From: Granulicella sp.
GTDB lineage: Bacteria; Acidobacteriota; Terriglobia; Terriglobales; Acidobacteriaceae
Assembly: GCA_003133205.1 (NCBI GenBank)
Contig: PKWK01000353.1
Coordinates: 15,004-20,591, forward strand
DNA length: 5,588 bases
Direction of reading: 5' to 3'
Shown here: one piece after another, positions 1 through 5,588 of the stretch
Layout of the letters: each line of letters opens with the position of its first letter
Position numbering within the stretch: the stretch's first letter is position 1
Translations under genes and position numbers: made by a program
The notes under the pieces: generated by a model
What the model was told of the DNA's origin: nothing
Seen by the model: only the letters and a program-made list of their open reading frames with translations
Databases searched by the model: none

Positions 1-1
1 C

Positions 2-328
2 CGCCCCGCGCGCGACCGCTACCCGGAGATGCACCAGACCAGGAAGGGGAACCAATGGTACTTTGGGCTGAAGGCGCATATTGGCGTGGACAGCAAGCAG
101 GGTGTGGTGCATTCGGTATGCACGTCCGCTGCCTCGGTGGCGGACAAGCATATGCTGCCCGACTTACTGCACGGCGAGGAGCGCAAGGTATGGGGAGACG
201 GCGGCTATCAGGGACAGACGGAAGCGATCCGCGAAGCCGCGCCGCACGCGCAGGACATGACCTGTCGCAGGACAAAGTTCAAGAACTATGTCGACGAAGA
301 AGCCAGACGCAAGAACACGACTAACTAG
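2..328 (+). pseudogene. IS5-family transposase, 3'-truncated remnant (5' end outside window)
   Basis: The frame is open from the left edge and ends at the TAG at 326-328. It reads through [22 protein letters not shown] and the block WGDGGYQG, all typical of IS5-group DDE transposases. The Asp of WGDGGYQG (codon near 197-199) is the expected second catalytic Asp. The first Asp normally lies upstream of PEMHQ, outside the window. In the family, the stretch near [10 protein letters not shown] continues into an Arg-rich segment and the region carrying the catalytic Glu (R-V-E-H type). Here the similarity stops after ARRKN, and three codons later there is a stop. The C-terminal catalytic part is therefore absent and the product should be inactive. 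No continuation of the family pattern was recognised in the next 200 bases, so this looks like truncation or replacement rather than a simple frameshift. An ATG at 29 is only an internal Met. Family call sure; exact IS name not attempted. Confidence 0.88.
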
Positions 329-545
329 TGTGGCGTATGATTAGGAAGTAGTTCGTATTCCTCGCCTTTCGCCGTCTTGGTCCGCTCGTCCGTGCGATTT
401 CCGCTGGTTCTACACGCTTATGTCGTGGACCTGATCTGAGAATGGAATAGCCCTGCCGATGAGCAATCCTGGACATCGATCGCCATCATAAGAGGTTCAT
501 GATGGTACTTGGTGGCGACGGGTCCCCGAGTGAAAGCAGTGAACC
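329..545. other. Non-coding gap between transposase remnant and glycosyltransferase operon
   Basis: These 217 bases have no convincing gene. They should include the promoter of the downstream operon unless transcription enters from upstream, but I see no -35/-10 pair close enough to consensus to call. Two small inverted repeats are present: AGGAA/TTCCT (343-347 and 358-362, weak) and the perfect CCATCAT/ATGATGG pair at 483-505. No IS5 terminal inverted repeat was recognised next to the transposase remnant, although a CTAG tetramer, one of the targets used by some IS5-group elements, sits at 325-328. Confidence 0.6.
483..505 (+). promoter_or_regulatory. Perfect 7-bp stem-loop with purine-rich AGAGG in the loop
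   Basis: CCATCAT (483-489) is the exact reverse complement of ATGATGG (499-505), separated by the 9-base loop AAGAGGTTC. The loop holds AGAGG (491-495), a Shine-Dalgarno-like sequence placed just before the ATGs at 499 and 502. The structure lies 41 bases ahead of the glycosyltransferase start at 546. It could be an operator half-site pair or an mRNA hairpin in the leader that affects translation. A 7-bp stem can also arise by chance, so the function is only inferred. Confidence 0.3.
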
Positions 546-2924
546 ATGTCCCTCCCGGAAATGCGTCATCACGAAGGACTCGCTGGAAGTTCGCTCACTG
601 AGACTTCTCTGTCAGAAGTATTGGGTGCGCAGCCTCTATCTTTGCCCACTCGCATTGCATTCATTGGAAACTACCTGCCAAGGCAGTGTGGGATTGCCAC
701 ATTCACGACCGACTTATGCACCGCAGTAGCGGCTGAGTTTGGCACTGGCCGTCTCTTCGCGATACCAGTGAATGATCCGGACTCAAGCTATCAATATCCG
801 GAGCGCGTCCGGATTGAGATTACTCAGGAAGATCTGACTTCTTATGAGCGCGCTGCCGAATTTCTCAACTTCAACGGCAACGACCTGGTCTGCCTGCAGC
901 ACGAGTATGGCATTTTCGGCGGGATAGCGGGCAGTCACATTCTAGTGCTGCTTCGCAAGTTGAAGATGCCGCTCGTGACGACGCTTCACACTGTATTGCG
1001 TGAGCCAGACCCGAATCAGCGCGCGGTGCTCGATGAGATTGCCCGTCTCTCGGACCGTTTGATTGTCATGAGCGAACACGCAGCGCGTCTGTTGCGGGAG
1101 GTTTATGAGATCCCGGCCTGCAAGATTGATGTTATTCCCCACGGTGTGCCAGACCTTCCGTTCATGGATCCGAACTACTTCAAGGATCTGTTTGGTACGC
1201 AGGGAAAGTCCGTGCTTCTCACCTTTGGGTTACTGTCGCCGAATAAGGGGATCGAGAACGTAATTCGTGCGCTGCCGTCAATTCTGGAGACGCACCCACA
1301 CCTGGTGTATATCGTCTCAGGTGCGACGCATCCTCATATCCGGCGCCGTGAGGGGGAACGATATCGGGACTCATTGCGTGCGCTGGCGGTGGAATGCGGC
1401 GTATCCTCGCACGTCATATTCAACAACCGCTTTGTCAGCAACGAGGAAATGATCGAACATGTCGGCGCGGCGGATATCTATATCACGCCTTATCGCCAGG
1501 AAGCCCAGGTTGTCTCCGGCACTCTCGCTATTGCGCTCGGTGCCGGTAAGGCGATTATCTCCACCCCATACTGGCATGCGAAGGAACTCCTGGCCGATAA
1601 GCGCGGCGTGATCGTTCCATTTGACAATCCATCCTCGATCGCGGAGGCTGCGATCGGACTACTGAGTAACGATTCCGAGCGACACGCGATGCGAAAGCGC
1701 GCTTACCTTTATTCACGCGGTACCACGTGGCCCAAGACTGCGCGAGCATACATGGACAGTTTTCAGCGTGCCCGTGTCGAGCGGATGTCACGGCCGCGAG
1801 CCACCTTACAGGAAGCCTCCAAGTTGGAAACTGTAGATAGCTTACCTGCGCTGAACACGGGCCACCTCTTAAGCATGACAGATGACACCGGCATTCTTCA
1901 GCATGCCATATTCTCCCTGCCCAACTGCCTTGAAGGCTATACGGCAGATGACAACGCTCGTGCACTCATTGTGGCAACTCTGGTGCATCGATCGGCTATA
2001 TCCAGGGAGTACTGGCATGCCCCTCTGTCCCGGCGTTATCTGGCGTTTCTATGGCTGGCCTTTAACGACCGGGCCGGCAGGTTTAGAAACTTTCTCAGCT
2101 ATGACCGCAAATGGCAGGAAGATATCGGATCGGAAGACAGCCACGGTCGTGCCCTATGGGCATTGGGCACGGTACTAGGTCATTCGGAAGACGTGGGCCT
2201 CAGAGGCGCTGCCGGCAGGCTCTTCGAAGCCGCGTTCCCGGCTACGCTCACGTTCACGAGCCCTCGCGCGTGGGCGTTCTCCATACTTGGCATGCAGGCA
2301 TATCTCGACTGGTTCCCGGGAGACAGAGTCATTCAGGGTGTCCGCAATGCGCTCGCAGATCGGTTATTGGATATCTATGAGCGCACTCATTCGAAGACGT
2401 GGCACTGGTTTGAGAAGAGTCTTTCCTACTCTAATGCCCGACTGCCGCAGGCGTTGATGATCGCGGGTTCGCGAAGTGAGAACCAGAGGATGATCGACGT
2501 TGGGTGTGCCACCCTCAGGTGGCTCGCTGCCGAGCAGCATCGGGGCGATCAGGACATCTTCGTGCCAATCGGTTCCAGAGGATTCTACGCAGAGGCTGGC
2601 GAGAAAGCCCGCTTTGATCAGCAACCCGTTGAGGCCTGCGCCACTATCTCTGCCTGTGTCCAGGCATACCGTCTGACAAACGAAAAGCATTGGCTGGACG
2701 AAGCATGGTCTGCTTTCCGATGGTTTCTTGGCAAGAACGATCTCCAGGTTCCGCTGTATGACGCAGCCACAGGTGGCTGTCGAGACGGACTTCATCCAGA
2801 TCGCGTAAATGAAAATCAGGGAGCCGAATCGACGCTTTCCTTCCTGATGGCTCTCCTCGAAATGCAGAGTGTAGAAATGCCAAACGTAGAGAAACTGAAC
2901 CAGAAAATGAGTGTCTCGATTTGA
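546..2924 (+). CDS. GT4-type glycosyltransferase with C-terminal (alpha/alpha)-barrel-like domain
   Basis: This 792-residue protein has two halves. Residues about 36-410 form a GT-B glycosyltransferase of the GT4 type. The N-terminal start is RIAFIGNYLPRQCGIATF (36-53), then QHEYGIFGG (118-126) and TTLHTVL (145-151). The donor-site region has FGLLSPNKGIENVIRAL (227-243, Lys234) and PYRQEAQVVSGTLAIALGAGK (around 315-335). Glu319 matches the first Glu of the usual E-x7-E motif, while the second is not Glu. Residues about 430-775 are helix-rich with repeated acidic motifs: YTADDNARAL (465-474), SEDSHGRALWAL (529-540), FDQQPVEA (690-697) and NENQGAEST (755-763). They resemble a six-hairpin (alpha/alpha) glycosidase-type domain of unknown activity. 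No signal peptide or membrane segment is evident, so a cytoplasmic role is likely. The stop overlaps the GH130 start, implying an operon. ATG 546 is the first in-frame start, since a TGA lies at 540-542, but it has no strong ribosome binding site; ATG 561 is possible. Donor and acceptor are unknown; mannosyl transfer is inferred from the neighbour. Confidence 0.9.
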   Translation: MSLPEMRHHEGLAGSSLTETSLSEVLGAQPLSLPTRIAFIGNYLPRQCGIATFTTDLCTAVAAEFGTGRLFAIPVNDPDSSYQYPERVRIEITQEDLTSYERAAEFLNFNGNDLVCLQHEYGIFGGIAGSHILVLLRKLKMPLVTTLHTVLREPDPNQRAVLDEIARLSDRLIVMSEHAARLLREVYEIPACKIDVIPHGVPDLPFMDPNYFKDLFGTQGKSVLLTFGLLSPNKGIENVIRALPSILETHPHLVYIVSGATHPHIRRREGERYRDSLRALAVECGVSSHVIFNNRFVSNEEMIEHVGAADIYITPYRQEAQVVSGTLAIALGAGKAIISTPYWHAKELLADKRGVIVPFDNPSSIAEAAIGLLSNDSERHAMRKRAYLYSRGTTWPKTARAYMDSFQRARVERMSRPRATLQEASKLETVDSLPALNTGHLLSMTDDTGILQHAIFSLPNCLEGYTADDNARALIVATLVHRSAISREYWHAPLSRRYLAFLWLAFNDRAGRFRNFLSYDRKWQEDIGSEDSHGRALWALGTVLGHSEDVGLRGAAGRLFEAAFPATLTFTSPRAWAFSILGMQAYLDWFPGDRVIQGVRNALADRLLDIYERTHSKTWHWFEKSLSYSNARLPQALMIAGSRSENQRMIDVGCATLRWLAAEQHRGDQDIFVPIGSRGFYAEAGEKARFDQQPVEACATISACVQAYRLTNEKHWLDEAWSAFRWFLGKNDLQVPLYDAATGGCRDGLHPDRVNENQGAESTLSFLMALLEMQSVEMPNVEKLNQKMSVSI

Positions 2925-3949
2925 ATCCAGATATCCTTGCGGCGGCATCGCCGGAGATCGTCGCAGTTGAACAACAGCAGCCGGAAGCGGGCATGGAGGC
3001 CCCCCTCTTCACTCGTCATTCCCATAATCCGATCCTCAGCCGAAAAGATTGGCCCTATCCGGTCAACAGCGTGTTCAACGCTGGTGTGACACGGTTAGCC
3101 GACGGAGACACCTTATTGCTTTGCCGCGTTGAGGATCGGAGTGGGCTGTCGCACCTGTGTGCTGCTCGCTCTGCGAATGGAATCGATAAATGGCGCATTG
3201 ATTCTCCACCAACGTTGATGGCAAATCCCCGCGAATATCCCGAAGAGATCTGGGGTATTGAAGATCCACGAATTACATATGTCCCAGAGCTCGAGCAATA
3301 TGCGATTGCTTATACCTCCTTCGCGCGCGGTGGGCCGGGAGTCTCGCTGGCATTGACAAAAGACTTCAAAAGCTTTGAGCGATATGGCGTGATCATGTCG
3401 CCGGAGGACAAGGATGCTGCTCTTCTACCTCGGAGGATTGGAGGCCTCTGGGCTCTGATTCATCGACCACAGACGCAGCTCGGCGCTCACATGTGGATCT
3501 CATACTCACCAGATCTGCGGCATTGGGGCAGCCATAAGGTGATGCTTGAGGCACGTCGCGGCGGATGGTGGGATGCGAACAAGATTGGGCTTTGTTCGCC
3601 GCCGATTGAAACCGTGAAGGGCTGGCTGGTGCTCTATCACGGCGTCCGGCAGACAGTATCCGGCGGCATCTATCGCTTGGGTCTCGCGCTATTCGATCTC
3701 GAAAAGCCAGATATCTGCTTGCAACGGGGAGACTCGTGGATGTTCGGCCCCGAGGCACCCTATGAGCGCGGCGGCGATGTGAACGATGTTGTATTTCCCT
3801 GTGGGCAAACTATCGGCGCGGATGGAGATACGATCAACCTTTACTACGGAGCCGGCGATTCTTGCGTGGCATTGGCCACTGGCAGCATCCGCACACTCCT
3901 CTCCTGGCTGGATGCGAATTCCAGCGCGGGAATTGCAAGCGGCGCGTAG
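2921..3949 (+). CDS. GH130-family beta-mannoside phosphorylase/hydrolase
   Basis: This 342-residue protein fits the five-bladed beta-propeller GH130 family, whose members phosphorolyse beta-1,4- or beta-1,2-mannosides to mannose 1-phosphate, with some acting as hydrolases. Family hallmarks are HNPILSRKDWPYP (35-47), NAGV (53-56), CRVEDRSGLSHL (68-79), WGIEDPRI (111-118) and WLVLYHGV (215-222), followed by GDVNDVVFPCG (275-285) and LYYGAGD (297-303). Asp115 of EDPR is the expected catalytic acid. Basic residues in LLPRRIGGLWALIHRP (168-183) are candidates for the phosphate site seen in phosphorylase members, so phosphorolysis is favoured but not proven. The TTG start at 2921 overlaps the glycosyltransferase stop (TTGA) and implies coupling. 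An ATG at 2993 (residue 25), preceded by GGAAG five bases upstream, is a strong alternative that would drop an unconserved Ala/Glu/Gln-rich N-terminus. No signal peptide is seen, so it is probably cytoplasmic. Linkage and substrate cannot be set by eye. Confidence 0.9.
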   Translation: MNPDILAAASPEIVAVEQQQPEAGMEAPLFTRHSHNPILSRKDWPYPVNSVFNAGVTRLADGDTLLLCRVEDRSGLSHLCAARSANGIDKWRIDSPPTLMANPREYPEEIWGIEDPRITYVPELEQYAIAYTSFARGGPGVSLALTKDFKSFERYGVIMSPEDKDAALLPRRIGGLWALIHRPQTQLGAHMWISYSPDLRHWGSHKVMLEARRGGWWDANKIGLCSPPIETVKGWLVLYHGVRQTVSGGIYRLGLALFDLEKPDICLQRGDSWMFGPEAPYERGGDVNDVVFPCGQTIGADGDTINLYYGAGDSCVALATGSIRTLLSWLDANSSAGIASGA

Positions 3950-3980
3950 CACACTCGTCGTTTGATCGGGGGCAATCTTC

Positions 3981-4193
3981 ATGGATTTCGCTGCTCTGGG
4001 CTGGCTTGGTCGTCTCCCACGAGTACTTTGGACTCGGCGACAGTGCCCGCTCTGCAGCTCAATTCGCTTCGAGGAGGCAGAGTTGGGCTCTCTCGACGGG
4101 CTGCTAGGCCTGTTCATGCTGCGTCCGATTCGTTGCGTCAATTGTTGGCGGCGGTATTACTGGTTTGCAAAGACGAGCACAGTTGCCAGGTGA
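3981..4193 (+). CDS. Small four-cysteine zinc-ribbon protein, function unknown
   Basis: This 70-residue protein has two Cys pairs, CPLC (Cys22, Cys25) and CVNC (Cys52, Cys55), spaced 26 residues apart, which is the layout of a zinc-ribbon knuckle pair. Between them lie an acidic stretch and the hydrophobic segment LLGLFMLRPIRC, followed by aromatic and basic residues (WRRYYWF). Short proteins of this design, with an L-R-P-(Y/F/I)-R-C segment before the second knuckle, occur in several bacterial groups without an assigned role. The start ATG at 3981 has a G-rich run (3968-3972) eight bases upstream, and an in-frame TGA at 3963-3965 limits extension. It begins 31 bases after the GH130 stop on the same strand and may be the last gene of the operon. 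The hydrophobic run is too short for a normal membrane helix. The gene could be a fortuitous open frame, but the paired CxxC arrangement argues against that. Confidence 0.65.
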   Translation: MDFAALGWLGRLPRVLWTRRQCPLCSSIRFEEAELGSLDGLLGLFMLRPIRCVNCWRRYYWFAKTSTVAR

Positions 4194-4302
4194 AATACCG
4201 CAATGCCGAAAAGATTGTGCGGAAATCCCCCGCATGGGCTCCAGACTTCGGGCCTTCGCACCTTTCCAGCACGCTAAACGCTGCCTAACTCGTTATTAGG
4301 TC

Positions 4303-4393
4303 TTCTGGCTGCCGGTGGGTGTCAGGGGCTGAGTAAAACTAGACCAGTAGGTAGCTGGGAAGTTGTCTGCAGCGACACCACCGGCATTCTGGC
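4303..4393. repeat. MITE-like structure: imperfect terminal inverted repeats flanked by 7-bp direct repeats
   Basis: The left arm TGCCGGTGGGTGTC (4310-4323) and right arm GACACCACCGGCA (4374-4386) are inverted repeats that match throughout except for one extra G in the left arm. Immediately outside each arm is the same heptamer, TTCTGGC, in direct orientation (4303-4309 and 4387-4393). This is the arrangement left by insertion of a small element with target-site duplication; the core is 77 bp with about 50 bp between arms and no coding capacity. An alternative is an RNA or DNA hairpin whose flanks match by chance. The family and the transposase that could move it are not identified. The boundaries are defined only by this one copy. 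Confidence 0.45.
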
Positions 4394-4429
4394 CACGCAC
4401 CTTGCCTCGGAGGCGACTTGGGCGAATCG

Positions 4430-4456
4430 GCTTCGAGGTATAGCATTCCTCGAAGC
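4430..4456. terminator. Perfect 9-bp stem-loop in convergent region, possible bidirectional terminator
   Basis: GCTTCGAGG (4430-4438) and CCTCGAAGC (4448-4456) pair perfectly around the 9-base loop TATAGCATT. It starts about 20 bases past the stop of the minus-strand glycosidase, a usual place for a terminator or 3'-end stabiliser. A U-rich tail is lacking on the minus-strand transcript. On the plus-strand transcript there is only a short ACTTTCC a few bases beyond. It may therefore be a mRNA 3'-end structure or a weak terminator rather than a canonical intrinsic one. Confidence 0.4.
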
Positions 4457-4475
4457 GCTATGGTACTTTCCAAGG

Positions 4476-5588
4476 CTATTCGGTTGCGCTCGGATTGCCT
4501 GCGCGCATCTCGTCGAAGAACGGGGTCCCCTGCTGCTGCACACATTCAGCAGCGTAGAGGTACATAGCTGCCGACCAGGTCTGCCAATCCCGGCCGCTGG
4601 GCTTACCGGTTTGCGCGTGAATCCACTCGTTGAAACCCCACTCCGCCTCGTTTTCGCGCCAGGGCTTGACCAGTTCGGTCAGCGCCAACAGCTTGTACTC
4701 CGCTAAATCCATCTGCCCCGCCGCTACGCATGCCGCCACATAGAAACCGCAGATAAATGGCCACACACCCCCGTTGTGATAGTCGCCGGGCCGGTTATAT
4801 CGCTCGTATCGCGGCAGCCAATCTGCATGATGGGGCAGGATATACGGAAACAAACAGGGCGGCAAATCCACGGCAAGTTCTCCGCGACCCCTCATGGCCT
4901 CGCACTCGGCTTCAATCCATGCCACGAGGGTTCGTGCCCAGTGAGGCGAAGCAATTCCCGTCAGAATCGCCAGGCTGTTGCCCAGCAGATCGAAACGGTC
5001 GCTGCTCATTACTTTGTAGGAGTAGAGTGCGTAGTAGGGCGCGGATGGCTCCACAAGAGCCTCTTGCTCGTAACGGTTTTTCTCCTCACCACGGACCTCC
5101 AGACGGCTCATCAACCCGCGCAGCTGAGCGGCGGACTCGTGCTCGCCATAAAGACGAAGATAAGCATAAACCAGCACATTCACGTACAGCCCATAACCCA
5201 TCACGTACTGCTCATCGCGCCAGTCGCTGGTTGGTAACTGGCATACCATCACCCTGTCATCAGGACTCTGGTATTGCATCCACTTCAGGGACTTCTGCGC
5301 TGCCTCACTGAGGAACTCTGGCTGGTTAGCCGATATTCTGTATAGAGCTAGCCCAAAGAGGAACAGCGGCGTCGTATCGCTGGCGCCACGGTTAGTAGGA
5401 TCGTGCGCGAGGGATGGGATGTGGCCACGCGGCGTCTGATTGCTTGCCAGCGCCACCAGTGTGCGCCGCAGAGCGTCCGCAAGCTCCTCGTTGCCGGTGG
5501 CCAGAAAGCCCAGGGCTGAAATCATCAGGTCCCGCGTGTAAGGTTCCGGGTATCCCCACCCAGCGGTCCGGGGCAGGCCTTGAAACGG
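4476..5588 (-). CDS. GH100/neutral-invertase-like (alpha/alpha)6 glycosidase, N-terminus outside window
   Basis: The frame is open to the right edge and stops at TAG 4478-4476, giving 371 residues of the C-terminal part. Numbering from the edge, GYPEPYTRDLMISALGFL (12-29) matches the RD-F/L-x-x-SALAFL block of GH100 alkaline/neutral invertases, where the Asp (here Asp20) is the likely general acid. Further matches in family order are LLGNSLAILTG (201-211), RPGDYHNGGVWPFICGFY (266-283; the YHNGG-WP signature) and TGKPSGRDWQTWSAAMYLYA (327-346). Glu321 in GFNEW sits where the second catalytic Glu is expected. Bacterial relatives are often labelled amylo-alpha-1,6-glucosidase or glycogen debranching protein, so sucrose cleavage should not be assumed; DTTPLFLFGL (71-80) and DWRDEQ (122-127) may shape another substrate site. 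An ATG at 5525 is internal, because the conserved catalytic block lies upstream of it. It is convergent with the GT4/GH130 operon and separately transcribed. The family-level call is fairly firm and the substrate is unknown. Confidence 0.82.
   Translation of the reverse strand, partial: PFQGLPRTAGWGYPEPYTRDLMISALGFLATGNEELADALRRTLVALASNQTPRGHIPSLAHDPTNRGASDTTPLFLFGLALYRISANQPEFLSEAAQKSLKWMQYQSPDDRVMVCQLPTSDWRDEQYVMGYGLYVNVLVYAYLRLYGEHESAAQLRGLMSRLEVRGEEKNRYEQEALVEPSAPYYALYSYKVMSSDRFDLLGNSLAILTGIASPHWARTLVAWIEAECEAMRGRGELAVDLPPCLFPYILPHHADWLPRYERYNRPGDYHNGGVWPFICGFYVAACVAAGQMDLAEYKLLALTELVKPWRENEAEWGFNEWIHAQTGKPSGRDWQTWSAAMYLYAAECVQQQGTPFFDEMRAGNPSATE

Larger units (their letters stand above)
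4194..4475. other. Convergent intergenic region without a recognisable gene
   Basis: These 282 bases separate the plus-strand operon from the minus-strand glycosidase. Short open frames here lack ribosome binding sites and family features. The region carries several inverted repeats: weak CCGCA/TGCGG (4198-4202 and 4218-4222), the element-like repeat at 4303-4393, the small palindrome GCCTCGGAGGC (4404-4414) and the stem-loop at 4430-4456. No hairpin followed by a strong T-tract was found, so a classic intrinsic terminator is not evident for either strand. Confidence 0.6.

Noticed and set aside
343..362. AGGAA/TTCCT inverted repeat
   Set aside because: Only five pairs with a 10-base loop and mismatches inside; expected by chance in a gap of this size.
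2364..2948. 194-codon minus-strand frame
   Set aside because: Antisense to the well-supported C-terminal domain of the glycosyltransferase and without any family-like motif.
3689..4141. 150-codon minus-strand frame
   Set aside because: It lies opposite the end of the GH130 gene and the zinc-ribbon gene; its Arg/Ser-rich composition is typical of an antisense shadow.
4198..4222. CCGCA/TGCGG hairpin after the zinc-ribbon gene as a terminator
   Set aside because: Five-bp stem with a 15-base loop and no T-tract; too weak to call a terminator.
3962..4288. 108-codon plus-strand frame starting with TTG
   Set aside because: It overlaps the zinc-ribbon gene in another frame, has no recognisable motifs and no better start signal; the paired CxxC frame is the more credible one.
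4066..4438. GCTTCGAGG occurring twice (4066-4074 and 4430-4438)
   Set aside because: A nine-base repeat without shared flanks; one copy is inside a coding frame. Treated as chance.
4322..4543. Minus-strand short frames past the GH100-like stop
   Set aside because: They overlap the 3' end of the glycosidase in other frames and run into the inverted repeats; no ribosome binding site or motif.
4757..5311. 184-codon plus-strand frame
   Set aside because: Opposite the conserved GH100-like gene; Arg/Ala/Ser-rich composition and no domain pattern.

Overview
The window reads as bacterial DNA of moderately high GC with dense, mostly intact coding. It has no RNA gene or CRISPR array that I can see. 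The gene types (a GT4-type glycosyltransferase fused to a helical domain, a GH130 phosphorylase-like enzyme, a small four-cysteine zinc ribbon and a GH100-like glycosidase) fit a Gram-negative soil or environmental bacterium. Acidobacteriota or Proteobacteria would both suit. This is an impression from protein style, not a demonstrated assignment.

Layout. Positions 2-328 (+) hold the broken 3' part of an IS5-family transposase; it lacks the last catalytic block. Positions 329-545 are non-coding and must carry any local promoter for the main operon; they contain a small perfect hairpin at 483-505. Positions 546-2924 (+) encode a 792-residue GT4-type glycosyltransferase with a long C-terminal (alpha/alpha)-type domain. 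Its stop codon overlaps a TTG start at 2921 for a GH130-family enzyme (2921-3949, +). A 70-residue zinc-ribbon protein follows 31 bases later (3981-4193, +). Positions 4194-4475 are a convergent intergenic region. It holds a 91-bp repeat structure that looks like a tiny inverted-repeat element with a 7-bp target duplication (4303-4393), and a 9-bp perfect stem-loop (4430-4456). On the minus strand, 4476-5588 is the C-terminal 371 residues of a GH100/neutral-invertase-like glycosidase whose N-terminus lies outside the window.

How the genes may work together. The glycosyltransferase and the GH130 enzyme are probably translationally coupled, so they should act on the same glycan. GH130 enzymes phosphorolyse or hydrolyse beta-mannosides. 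A reasonable inference is a mannose-containing oligosaccharide or glycoconjugate that is built by the GT4 module and remodelled or recycled by the GH130 enzyme. The GH100-like enzyme is probably part of the same carbohydrate neighbourhood but is transcribed separately and convergently. No substrate can be fixed from sequence alone. The GT4 fusion plus GH130 pair is the best candidate here for an undercharacterised system.
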